Below, one piece after another: positions 50,912-63,046 of a DNA stretch of 64,000 bases. The position numbers and the translations under genes are program-made. The notes beneath the pieces are model-generated. The model did not search any database, was not told the origin of the DNA, and worked only from the letters and a program-made list of their open reading frames with translations. Where the stretch lies: assembly GCA_963691705.1 (NCBI GenBank), contig OY829537.1, positions 57,698,304-57,762,303 on the forward strand, written 5' to 3'. The DNA is from Viola odorata. Lineage: Eukaryota; Streptophyta; Magnoliopsida; Malpighiales; Violaceae. Each line of letters opens with the position of its first letter. Position 1 is the stretch's first letter.

Positions 50912-53489
50912 GATAATATTGTATCTGGTCAGTTCCGCACATGTTGTCTGTTAAGCGTTGTGAAGGGTCACGTCCCCACATCGTGTTTTTAATGGTGTGT
51001 TTGGTCACGTCCGCACAGTCGTCTTATAATGTTGTGTCTGGTCATGTCTGCACATGTTGTCTGTCAAGCATTGTGAAGGGTCACGTCCCGACATCGTGTA
51101 TTTAATGTTGTGTTTGGTCAGCTACGCACATGTCGTCTGATAATGTTGTGTCTGGTCACGTCCGCACATGTTGTCTGTTAAGCGTTGTGAAGGGTCACGT
51201 CCCCACATCATGTTGTTAATGTTGTGTCAGGTCACGACCACATATGTCGTCTGATAATGTTGTGTCTGGTCACGTCCGCACATGTCATATCTTAAGCGTT
51301 GTGAAAGGTCACGGCCCCACATCGTGTTGTTAATGTTGTGTCTGGTCACGTCCACACATGTCGTCTAATAATGTTGTGTCTGGTCACGTCCGCATATATC
51401 GTCTGTTAAGCGTTATGAAGGGTCAGGTCCCCACATCGTGTTTTTAATATTGTGTCTGGTCACGTCCGCACATGTCATCTCTTAAGCGTTGTGAAGGGTC
51501 ACGCCCCCACCTCGTGTTATTAATGTTGTGTCTGGTCACGTCCGCACAATCGTGTGATAAAGTTGTGTCTAGTCACGTCCGCACAAGTCATCTCTTAAGC
51601 TTTGTGAAGGGTCACATCCGTACAGTCGTCTGATAATGTTGTGTCTGGTCACTTCCGCACATGTTGTCTGTTAAGCGTTGTGAAGGGTCATGTCCCCACA
51701 TTGTGTTTTTAATGTTGTGTCTCGTCACGTCCGCACAGTCGTCTGATAATGTTGTGTCTGGTAACTTCCGCATAGTCGTCTGATAATGTTGTGTCTGGTC
51801 ACTTCAGCACATGTTGTCTGTTAAGCGTTGTGAGGGGTCACGTCCCGACATCGTGTATTTAATGTTGTGTTTGGTCAGGTACGCACATGTCGTCTGATAA
51901 TGTTGTGTCTGGTCACTTCCGCACATGTTGTCTGTTAAGCGTTGTGAAGGGTCATGTCCCCATATTGTGTTTTTAATGTTGTGTCTCGTCACGTCCGCAC
52001 AGTCGTTTGATAATGTTGTGTCTGGTCACTTCCGCACATGTTGTCTGTCGAGCGTTGTGAAGGGTCACGTCCCCACATCGTGTATTTAATGTTGTGTTTG
52101 GTCAGGTACGCACATGTCGTCTGATAATGTTGTGTCTGGTCACTTCCGCACATGTTGTCTGTTAAGCGTTGTGAAGGGTCACCTCCCCACATCATGTTGT
52201 TAATGTTGTGTCAGGTCACGTCCACATATGTCGTCTGATAATGTTGTGTCTGGTCACGTCCGCACATGTCATCTCTTAAGCGTTGTGAAGGGTCACGCCC
52301 CCACCTCGTGTTATTAATGTTGTGTCTTGTCACGTCCCCACAGTCGTGTGATAAAGTTGTGTCTGGTCACGTCCGCACATGTTGTCTGTTAAGCGTTGTG
52401 AAGGGTCACGTCCCCACATCGTGTTTTTAAGGGTGTGTTTGGTCACGTCCGCACAGTCATCTGATAATGTTGTGTCTGGTCACGTCCGCACATGTTGTCT
52501 GTTAAGCGTTGTGAAGGGTCACGTCCTCACATCGTGTTTTTAATGGTGTGTTTGGTCACGTCCGCACAGACGTCTGATAATGTTATTTCTGGTCACGCCC
52601 GCGCATGTCATCTCTTAAGCGTTGTGAAGGGTCACGTCCCCATATCATGTTTTTAATGTTGTGTCTGGTCACGTCTGCACAGTCGTCATATAATGTTGTG
52701 TCAGGTCACGTCCGCACATGTTGTCTGTTAAGCGTCGTGAAAGGTCACGTCCCCACATCGTGTTGTTAATGTTGTGTCTGGTCACGTACACACATGTCGT
52801 CTGATAATGTTGTGTCTGGTCACGTCCGCATATATCGTCTGTTAAGCGTTGTGAAGGGTCATGTCGCCACATCGTGTTTTTAATATTGTGTCTGGTCACG
52901 TCCGCACATGTCATCTCTTAAGCGTTGTGAAGGGTCACGCCCCCACCTCGTGTTATTAATGTTGTGTCTGGTCACGTCCGCACAGTCGTGTGATAAAGTT
53001 GTGTCTGGTCACGTCCGCACATGTTGTCAGTTAAACGTTGTCAAGGGTCACGTCCCCACATCGTGTTTTTAATGGTGTGTTTGGTCACGTCCGCACAGTC
53101 GTCTGATAATGTTGTGTCTGGTCACGTCCGCACATGTTGTCTGTTAAGCGTTGTGAAGGGTCACGTCCTCACATCGTGTTTTTAATGGTGTGTTTGGTCA
53201 CGTCCGCACAGACGTCTGATAATGTTATTTCTGGTCACGCCCGCGCATGTCATCTCTTAAGCGTCGTGAAGGGTCACGTCCCCATATCATGTTTTTAATG
53301 TTGTGTCTGGTCACGTCTGCACAGTCGTCATATAATGTTGTGTCAGGTCACGTCCGCACATGTTGTCTGTTAAGCGTTGTGAAAGGTCACGTCCCCACAT
53401 CGTGTTGTTAATGTTGTGTCTGGTCACGTCCAAACATGTCGTCTGATAATGTTGTGTCTGGTCACATCCGTACATGTCATCTCTTAAGC
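49914..53489 (+). repeat. 3.58-kb block, copy 2
   Basis: Second copy of 40387-43962. It has more private changes than its partner, for example TCACATCCGTACAG near 51615, CATAGTCG near 51771, TTCAGCAC near 51803, CACCTCCCC near 52180, GTCTTGTC near 52325 and AGCGTCGTG near 52731. Confidence 0.87.
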
Positions 53490-53520
53490 ATTGTGAAGGG
53501 TCACGTCCGCACAGTCGTCT
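50912..53520 (+). repeat. Higher-order unit U31, 2609 bp, alpha, composite
   Basis: Follows U26 at +9527 to 53489, then reaches a marker where U26 continues. It is the shorter form of the same composite unit. Many private changes. Confidence 0.85.
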
Positions 53521-55750
53521 GATAATATTGTATCTGGTCAGTTCCGCACATATTGTCTGTTAAGCGTTGTGAAGGGTCACGTCCCCACATCGTGTTTTTA
53601 ATGGTGTGTTTGGTCACGTCGCACAGTCGTCTTATAATGTTGTGTCTGGTCATGTCTGCACATCTTGTCTGTCAAGCATTGTGAAGGGTCACGTCCCGAC
53701 ATCGTGTATTTAATGTTGTGTTTGGTCAGCTACGCACATGTCGTCTGATAATGTTGTGTCCGGTCACGTCCGCACATGTTGTCTGTTAAGCGTTGTGAAG
53801 GGTCACGTCCCCACATCATGTTGTTAATGTTGTGTCAGGTCACGTCCACATATGTCGTCTTATAATGTTGTGTCTGGTCACGTCCGCACATGTCATATCT
53901 TAAGCGTTGTGAAAGGTCACGGCCCCACATCGTGTTGTTAATGTTGTGTCTGGTCACGTCCACACATGTCGTCTAATAATGTTGTGTCTGGTCACGTCCG
54001 CATATATCGTCTGTTAAGCGTTATGAAGGGTCAGGTCCCCACATCGTGTTTTTAATATTGTGTCTGGTCACGTCCGCACATGTCATCTCTTAAGCGTTGT
54101 GAAGGGTCACGCCCCCACCTCGTGTTATTAATGTTGTGTCTGGTCACGTCCGCACAGTCGTCTGATAAAGTTGTGTCTGGTCACGTCCGCACAAGTCATC
54201 TCTTAAGCTTTGTGAAGGGTCACGTCCGTACAGTCGTCTGATAATGTTGTGTCTGGTCACTTCCGCACATGTTGTCTGTTAAGCGTTGTGAAGGGTCATG
54301 TCCCCACATTGTGTTTTTAATGTTGTGTCTCGTCACGTCCGCACAGTCGTCTGATAATGTTGTGTCTGGTTACTTCCGCACAAGTCATCTCTTAAGCTTT
54401 GTGAAGGGTCACGTCCGTACAGTCGTCTGATAATGTTGTGTCTGGTCACTTCCGCACATGTTGTCTGTTAAGCGTTGTGTCTGGTCACGTCCCCACATTG
54501 TGTTTTTAATGTTGTGTCTCGTCACGTCCGCACAGTCGTTTGATAATGTTGTGTCTGGTCACTTCTGCACAGTCTTCTAATAATGTTGTGTCTGGTCACT
54601 TCCGCACATGTTGTCTGTCAAGCGTTGTGAAGGGTCACGTCCCCACATCGTGTATTTAATGTTGTGTTTGGTCAGGTACGCACATGTCGTCTGATAATGT
54701 TGTGTCTGGTCACGTCCGCACATGTTGTCTGTTAAGCGTTGTGAAGGGTCACGTCCTCACATCGTGTTTTTAATGGTGTGTTTGGTCACGTCCGCACAGA
54801 CGTCTGATAATGTTATTTCTGGTCACGCCCGCGCATGTCATCTCTTAAGCGTTGTGAAGGGTCACGTCCCCATATCATGTTTTTAATGTTGTGTCTGGTC
54901 ACGTCTGCACAGTCGTCATATAATGTTGTGTCAGGTCACGTCCGCACATGTTGTCTGTTAAGCGTTGTGAAAGGTCACGTCCCCACATCGTGTTGTTAAT
55001 GTTGTGTCTGGTCACGTCCACACATGTCGTCTGATAATGTTGTGTCTGGTCACGTCCGCAAATATCGTCTGTTAAGCGTTGTGAAGGGTCATGTCGCCAC
55101 ATCGTGTTTTTAATATTGTGTCTGGTCACGTCCGCACATGTCATCTCTTAAGCGTTGTGAAGGGTCACGCCCCCACCTCGTGTTATTAATGTTGTGTCTG
55201 GTCACGTCCGCACAGTCGTGTGATAAAGTTGTGTCTAGTCACGTCCGCACATGTTGTCAGTTAAACGTTGTCAAGGGTCACGTCCCCACATCGTGTTTTT
55301 AATGGTGTGTTTGGTCACGTCCGCACAGTCGTCTGATAATGTTGTGTGTGGTCACGTCCGCACATGTTGTCTGTTAAGCGTTGTGAAGGGTCACGTCCTC
55401 ACATCGTGTTTTTAATGGTGTGTTTGGTCACGTCCGCACAGACGTCTGATAATGTCATTTCTGGTCACTCCCGCGCATGTCATCTCTTAAGCGTTGTGAA
55501 GGGTCACGTCCCCATATCATGTTTTTAATGTTGTGTCTGGTCACGTCTGCACAGTCGTCATATAATGTTGTGTCAGGTCACGTCCGCACATGTTGTCTGT
55601 TAAGCGTTGTGAAAGGTCACGTCCCCACATCGTGTTGTTAATGTTGTGTCTGGTCACGTCCACACATGTCGTCTGATAATGTTGTGTCTGGTCACATCCG
55701 TACATGTCATCTCTTAAGCATTGTGAAGGGTCACGTCCGCACAGTCGTCT
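53521..55750 (+). repeat. Higher-order unit U32, 2230 bp, beta
   Basis: Carries CATCTTGTCTG at 53661 and CGTCTTATAATG near 53857. Contains the substituted tail at 54480-54482 and CAGTCTTCTAATAATG near 54571. A run of CTCACATCG plus GCGCATG trimers occurs twice (54755, 55399). Confidence 0.86.
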
Positions 55751-57338
55751 GATAATATTGTATCTGGTCAGTTCCGCACATATTGTCTGTTAAGCGTTGT
55801 GAAGGGTCACGTCCCCACATCGTGTTTTTAATGGTGTGTTTGGTCAAGTCGCACAGTCGTCTTATAATGTTGTGTCTGGTCATGTCTGCACATGTTGTCT
55901 GTCAAGCATTGTGAAGGGTCACGTCCCGACATCGTGTATTTAATGTTGTGTTTGGTCAGCTACGCACATGTCGTCTGATAATGTTGTGTCCGGTCACGTC
56001 CGCACATGTTGTCTGTTAAGCGTTGTGAAGGGTCACGTCCCCACATCATGTTGTTAATGTTGTGTCAGGTCACGTCCACATATGTCGTCTGATAATGTTG
56101 TGTCTGGTCACGTCCGCACATGTCATATCTTAAGCGTTGTGAAAGATCACGGCCCCACATCGTGTTGTTAATGTTGTGTCTGGTCACGTCCACACATGTC
56201 GTCTAATAATGTTGTGTCTGGTCACGTCCGCATATATCGTCTGTTAAGCGTTATGAAGGGTCAGGTCCCCACATCGTGTTTTTAATATTGTGTCTGGTCA
56301 CGTCCGCACATGTCATCTCTTAAGCGTTGTGAAGGGTCACGCCCCCACCTCGTGTTATTAATGTTGTCTCTGGTCACGTCCGCACAGTCGTCTGATAAAG
56401 TTGTGTCTGGTCACGTCCGCACAAGTCATCTCTTATGCTTTGTGAAGGGTCACGTCCGTACAGTCGTCTGATAATGTTGTGTCTGGTCACTTCCGCACAT
56501 GTTGTCTGTTAAGCGTTGTGAAGGGTCATGTCCCCACATTGTGTTTTTAATGTTGTGTCTCGTCACGTCCGCACAGTCGTCTGATAATGTTGTGTCTGGC
56601 CACTTCCGCACAAGTCATCTCTTAAGCTTTGTGAAGGGTCACGTCCGTACAGTCGTCAGATAATGTTGTGTCTGGTCACTTCCGCACATGTTGTCTGTTA
56701 AGCGTTGTGAAGGGTCACGTCCCCACATTGTGTTTTTAATGTTGTGTCTCGTCACGTCCGCACAGTCGTTTGATAATGTTGTGTCTGGTCAGTTCTGCAC
56801 AGTCGTCTGATAATGTTGTGTCTGGTCACTTCCGCACATGTTGTCTGTCAAGCGTTGTGAAGGGTCACGTCCCCACATCGTTTATTTAATGTTGTGTTTG
56901 GTCAGGTACGCACATGTCGTCTGATAATGTTGTGTCTGGTCACGTCCGCACATGTTGTCTGTTAAGCGTTGTGAAGGGTCACGTCCTCACATCGTGTTTT
57001 TAATGGTGTGTTTGGTCACGTCCGCACAGACGTCTGATAATGTTATTTCTGGTCACGCCCGCGCATGTCATCTCTTAAGCGTTGTGAAGGGTCACGTCCC
57101 CATATCATGTTTTTAATGTTGTGTCTGGTCACGTCTGCACAGTCGTCATATAATGTTGTGTCAGGTCACGTCCGCACATGTTGTCTGTTAAGCGTTGTGA
57201 AAGGTCACGTCCCCACATCGTGTTGTTAATGTTGTGTCTGGTCACGTCCACACATGTCGTCTGATAATCTTGTGTCTGGTCACATCCGTACATGTCATCT
57301 CTTAAGCATTGTGAAGGGTCACGTCCGCACAGTCGTCT
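55751..57338 (+). repeat. Higher-order unit U33, 1588 bp, beta
   Basis: Carries GTCAAGTCGCAC near 55844, GAAAGATCACGG near 56143, GTTGTCTCTGG near 56364, CTTATGCTTTG near 56432 and TCGTTTATTTAATG near 56879. Confidence 0.86.
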
Positions 57339-59568
57339 AATAATATTGTATCTGGTCAGTTCCGCACATATTGTCTGTTAAGCGTTGTGAAGGGTCACGT
57401 CCCCACATCGTGTTTTTAATGGTGTGTTTGGTCACGTCGCACAGTCGTCTTATAATGTTGTGTCTGGTCATGTCTGCACATCTTGTCTGTCAAGCATTGT
57501 GAAGGGTCACGTCCCGACATCGTGTATTTAATGTTGTGTTTGGTCAGCTACGCACATGTCGTCTGATAATGTTGTGTCCGGTCACGTCCGCACATGTTGT
57601 CTGTTAAGCGTTGTGAAGGGTCACGTCCCCACATCATGTTGTTAATGTTGTGTCAGGTCACGTCCACATATGTCGTCTTATAATGTTGTGTCTGGTCACG
57701 TCCGCACATGTCATATCTTAAGCGTTGTGAAAGGTCACGGCCCCACATCGTGTTGTTAATGTTGTGTCTGGTCACGTCCACACATGTCGTCTAATAATGT
57801 TGTGTCTGGTCACGTCCGCATATATCGTCTGTTAAGCGTTATGAAGGGTCAGGTCCCCACATCGTGTTTTTAATATTGTGTCTGGTCACGTCCGCACATG
57901 TCATCTCTTAAGCGTTGTGAAGGGTCACGCCCCCACCTCTTGTTATTAATGTTGTGTCTGGTCACGTCCGCACAGTCGTCTGATAAAGTTGTGTCTGGTC
58001 ACGTCCGCACAAGTCATCTCTTAAGCTTTGTGAAGGGTCACGTCCGTACAGTCGTCTGATAATGTTGTGTCTGGTCACTTCCGCACATGTTGTCTGTTAA
58101 GCGTTGTGAAGGGTCATGTCCCCACATTGTGTTTTTAATGTTGTGTCTCGTCACGTCCGCACAGTCGTCTGATAATGTTGTGTCTGGTTACTTCCGCACA
58201 AGTCATCTCTTAAGCTTTGTGAAGGGTCACGTCCGTACAGTCGTCTGATAATGTTGTGTCTGGTCACTTCCGCACATGTTGTCTGTTAAGCGTTGTGAAG
58301 GGTCACGTCCCCACATTGTGTTTTTAATGTTGTGTCTCGTCACGTCCGCACAGTCGTTTGATAATGTTGTGTCTGGTCACTTCTGCACAGTCGTCTAATA
58401 ATGTTGTGTCTGGTCACTTCCGCACATGTTGTCTGTCAAGCGTTGTGAAGGGTCACGTCCCCACATCGTGTATTTAATGTTGTGTTTGGTCAGGTACGCA
58501 CATGTCGTCTGATAATGTTGTGTCTGGTCACGTCCGCACATGTTGTCTGTTAAGCGTTGTGAAGGGTCACGTCCTCACATCGTGTTTTTAATGGTGTGTT
58601 TGGTCACGTCCTCACAGACGTCTGATAATGTTATTTCTGGTCACGCCCGCGCATGTCATCTCTTAAGCGTTGTGAAGGGTCACGTCCCCATATCATGTTT
58701 TTAATGTTGTGTCTGGTCACGTCTGCACAGTCGTCATATAATGTTGTGTCACGTCACGTCCGCACATGATGTCTGTTAAGCGTTGTGAAAGGTCACGTCC
58801 CCACATCGTGTTGTTAATGTTGTGTCTGGTCACGTCCACACATGTCGTCTGATAATGTTGTGTCTGGTCACGTCCGCATATATCGTCTGTTAAGCGTTGT
58901 GAAGGGTCATGTCGCCACATCGTGTTTTTAATATTGGGTCTGGTCACGTCCGCACATGTCATCTCTTAAGCGTTGTGAAGGGTCACGCCCCCACCTCGTG
59001 TTATTAATGTTGTGTCTGGTCACGTCCGCACAGTCGTGTGATAAAGTTGTGTCTAGTCACGTCCGCACATGTTGTCAGTTAAACGTTGTCAAGGGTCACG
59101 TCCCCACATCGTGTTTTTAATGGTGTGTTTGGTCACGTCCGCACAGTCGTCTGATAATGTTGTGTCTGGTCACGTCCGCACATGTTGTCTGTTAAGCGTT
59201 GTGAAGGGTCACGTCCTCACATCGTGTTTTTAATGGTGTGTTTGGTCACGTCCGCACAGACGTCTGATAATGTCATTTCTGGTCACGCCCGCGCATGTCA
59301 TCTCTTAAGCGTTGTGAAGGGTCACGTCCCCATATCATGTTTTTAATGTTGTGTCTGGTCACGTCTGCACAGTCGTCATATAATGTTGTGTCAGGTCACG
59401 TCCGCACATGTTGTCTGTTAAGCGTTGTGAAAGGTCACGTCCCCACATCGTGTTGTTAATGTTGTGTCTGGTCACGTCCACACATGTCGTCTGATAATGT
59501 TGTGTCTGGTCACATCCGTACATGTCATCTCTTAAGCATTGTGAAGGGTCATGTCCGCACAGTCGTCT
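57339..59568 (+). repeat. Higher-order unit U34, 2230 bp, beta
   Basis: Copy of U32 at +3818. The marker itself is altered to AATAATATTGTATCT. Private CACCTCTTGTTATT near 57935, GTCACGTCACGTCC near 58748 and ATTGGGTC near 58933. Confidence 0.86.
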
Positions 59569-61156
59569 GATAATATTGTATCTGGTCAGTTCCGCACATA
59601 TTGTCTGTTAAGCGTTGTGAAGGGTCACGTCCCCACATCGTGTTTTTAATGGTGTGTTTGGTCAAGTCGCACAGTCGTCTTATAATGTTGTGTCTGGTCA
59701 TGTCTGCACATGTTGTCTGTCAAGCATTGTGAAGGGTCACGTCCCGACATCGTGTATTTAATGTTGTGTTTGGTCAGCTACGCACATGTCGTCTGATAAT
59801 GTTGTGTCCGGTCACGTCCGCACATGTTGTCTGTTAAGCGTTGTGAAGGGTCACGTCCCCACATCATGTTGTTAATGTTGTGTCAGGTCACGTCCACATA
59901 TGTCGTCTGATAATGTTGTGTCTGGTCACGTCCGCACATGTCATATCTTAAGCGTTGTGAAAGGTCACGGCCCCACATCGTGTTGTTAATGTTGTGTCTG
60001 GTCACGTCCACACATGTCGTCTAATAATGTTGTGTCTGGTCACGTCCGCATATATCGTCTGTTAAGCGTTATGAAGGGTCAGGTCCCCACATCGTGTTTT
60101 TAATATTGTGTCTGGTCACGTCCGCACATGTCATCTCTTAAGCGTTGTGAAGGGTCACGCCCCCACCTCGTGTTATTAATGTTGTCTCTGGTCACGTCCG
60201 CACAGTCGTCTGATAAAGTTGTGTCTGGTCACGTCCGCACAAGTCATCTCTTATGCTTTGTGAAGGGTCACGTCCGTACAGTCGTCTGATAATGTTGTGT
60301 CTGGTCACTTCCACACATGTTGTCTGTTAAGCGTTGTGAAGGGTCATGTCCCCACATTGTGTTTTTAATGTTGTGTCTCGTCACGTCCGCACAGTCGTCT
60401 GATAATGTTGTGTCTGGCCACTTCCGCACAAGTCATCTCTTAAGCTTTGTGAAGGGTCACGTCCGTACAGTCGTCTGATAATGTTGTGTCTGGTCACTTC
60501 CGCACATGTTGTCTGTTAAGCGTTGTGAAGGGTCACGTCCCCACATTGTGTTTTTAATGTTGTGTCTCGTCACGTCCGCACAGTCGTTTGATAATGTTGT
60601 GTCTGGTCACTTCTGCACAGTCGTCTGATAATGTTGTGTCTGGTCACTTCCGCACATGTTGTCTGTCAAGCGTTGTGAAGGGTCACGTCCCCACATCGTG
60701 TATTTAATGTTGTGTTTGGTCAGGTACGCACATGTCGTCTGATAATGTTGTGTCTGGTCACGTCCGCACATGTTGTCTGTTAAGCGTTGTGAAGGGTCAC
60801 GTCCTCACATCGTGTTTTTAATGGTGTGTTTGGTCACGTCCGCACAGACGTCTGATAATGTTATTTCTGGTCACGCCCGCGCATGTCATCTCTTAAGCGT
60901 TGTGAAGGGTCACGTCCCCATATCATGTTTTTAATGTTGTGTCTGGTCACGTCTGCACAGTCGTCATATAATGTTGTGTCAGGTCACGTCCGCACATGTT
61001 GTCTGTTAAGCGTTGTGAAAGGTCACGTCCCCACATCGTGTTGTTAATGTTGTGTCTGGTCACGTCCACACATGTCGTCTGATAATCTTGTGTCTGGTCA
61101 CATCCGTACATGTCATCTCTTAAGCATTGTGAAGGGTCACGTCCGCACAGTCGTCT
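59569..61156 (+). repeat. Higher-order unit U35, 1588 bp, beta
   Basis: Copy of U33 at +3818, but its marker subunit starts TCATGTCC. Private CTTCCACACATG near 60308. Confidence 0.86.
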
Positions 61157-62178
61157 GATAATATTGTATCTGGTCAGTTCCGCACATATTGTCTGTTAAG
61201 CGTTGTGAAGGGTCACGTCCCCACATCGTGTTTTTAATGGTGTGTTTGGTCACGTCGCACAGTCGTCTTATAATGTTGTGTCTGGTCATGTCTGCACATC
61301 TTGTCTGTCAAGCATTGTGAAGGGTCACGTCCCGACATCGTGTATTTAATGTTGTGTTTGGTCAGCTACGCACATGTCGTCTGATAATGTTGTGTCCGGT
61401 CACGTCCGCACATGTTGTCTGTTAAGCGTTGTGAAGGGTCACGTCCCCACATCATGTTGTTAATGTTGTGTCAGGTCACGTCCACATATGTCGTCTTATA
61501 ATGTTGTGTCTGGTCACGTCCGCACATGTCATATCTTAAGCGTTGTGAAAGGTCACGGCCCCACATCGTGTTGTTAATGTTGTGTCTGGTCACGTCCACA
61601 CATGTCGTCTAATAATGTTGTGTCTGGTCACGTCCGCATATATCGTCTGTTAAGCGTTATGAAGGGTCAGGTCCCCACATCGTGTTTTTAATATTGTGTC
61701 TGGTCACGTCCGCACATGTCATCTCTTAAGCGTTGTGAAGGGTCACGTCCGCACAGTCGTCTGATAAAGTTGTGTCTGGTCACGTCCGCACAAGTCATCT
61801 CTTAAGCTTTGTGAAGGGTCACGTCCGTACAGTCGTCTGATAATGTTGTGTCTGGTCACTTCCGCACATGTTGTCTGTTAAGCGTTGTGAAGGGTCATGT
61901 CCCCACATTGTGTTTTTAATGTTGTGTCTCGTCACGTCCGCACAGTCGTCTGATAATGTTGTGTCTGGTCACTTCTGCACAGTCGTCTGATAATGTTGTG
62001 TCTGGTCACTTCCGCACATGTTGTCTGTCAAGCGTTGTGAAGGGTCACGTCCCCACATCGTGTATTTAATGTTGTGTTTGGTCAGGTACGCACATGTCGT
62101 CTGATAATGTTGTGTCTGGTCACGTCCGCACATGTCATCTCTTAAGCATTGTGAAGGGTCACGTCCGCACAGTCGTCT
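61157..62178 (+). repeat. Higher-order unit U36, 1022 bp, beta, shortened
   Basis: Third start of the 3818-bp pattern (CATCTTGTCTG at 61297) with internal deletions: at 61747 it skips the CTCGTGTTATT B subunit, and at 62126 it jumps to the CATCTCTTAAGCATTG segment before the next marker. Confidence 0.85.
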
Positions 62179-63046
62179 GATAATATTGTATCTGGTCAGT
62201 TCCGCACATATTGTCTGTTAAGCGTTGTGAAGGGTCACGTCCCCACATCGTGTTTTTAATGGTGTGTTTGGTCAAGTCGCACAGTCGTCTTATAATGTTG
62301 TGTCTGGTCATGTCTGCACATGTTGTCTGTCAAGCATTGTGAAGGGTCACGTCCCGACATCGTGTATTTAATGTTGTGTTTGGTCAGCTACGCACATGTC
62401 GTCTGATAATGTTGTGTCCGGTCACGTCCGCACATGTTGTCTGTTAAGCGTTGTGAAGGGTCATGTCCCCACATTGTGTTTTTAATGTTGTGTCTCGTCA
62501 CGTCCGCACAGTCGTCTGATAATGTTGTGTCTGGTCACTTCCGCACAAGTCATCTCTTAAGCTTTGTGAAGGGTCACGTCCGTACAGTCATCTGATAATG
62601 TTGTGTCTGGTCACTTCCGCACATGTTGTCTGTCAAGCGTTGTGAAGGGTCACGTCCCCACATCGTGTATTTAATGTTGTGTTTGGTCAGGTACGCACAT
62701 GTCGTCTGATAATGTTGTGTCTGGTCACGTCCGCACATGTTGTCTGTTAAGCGTTGTGAAGGGTCACGTCCTCACATCGTGTTTTTAATGGTGTGTTTGG
62801 TCACGTCCGCACAGACGTCTGATAATGTTATTTCTGGTCACGCCCGCGCATGTCATCTCTTAAGCGTTGTGAAGGGTCACGTCCCCATATCATGTTTTTA
62901 ATGTTGTGTCTGGTCACGTCTGCACAGTCGTCATATAATGTTGTGTCAGGTCACGTCCGCACATGTTGTCTGTTAAGCGTTGTGAAAGGTCACGTCCCCA
63001 TATCGTGTTGTTAATGTTGTGTCTGGTCACGTCCGCACAGTCGTCT
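62179..63046 (+). repeat. Higher-order unit U37, 868 bp, beta, shortened
   Basis: Shortest complete unit. Starts like U33 (GTCAAGTCGCAC near 62272), but loses the CATCATGTTG and GCATATATCG blocks near 62460, and lacks the final long C and A: the marker at 63047 follows a B subunit directly. Confidence 0.85.

Larger units (their letters stand above)
53101..61747 (+). repeat. 3818-bp tandem repeat, about 2.26 copies
   Basis: Units of 2230 and 1588 bp alternate (U32 to U35) and a truncated third copy follows. CATCTTGTCTG recurs at 53661, 57479 and 61297; GTCAAGTCGCAC near 55844 and 59662; GTTGTCTCTGG near 56364 and 60182; CTTATGCTTTG near 56432 and 60250. All shifts are 3818. The left limit is near 53101, where the partner has a long C; the right limit is 61747, where GGTCACGTCCGC replaces GGTCACGCCCCC. 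Confidence 0.9.

Noticed and set aside
55346..55528. Plus-strand 60-codon open frame
   Set aside because: It lies wholly in satellite sequence and depends on private base changes in one copy; homologous copies carry stops in this frame.
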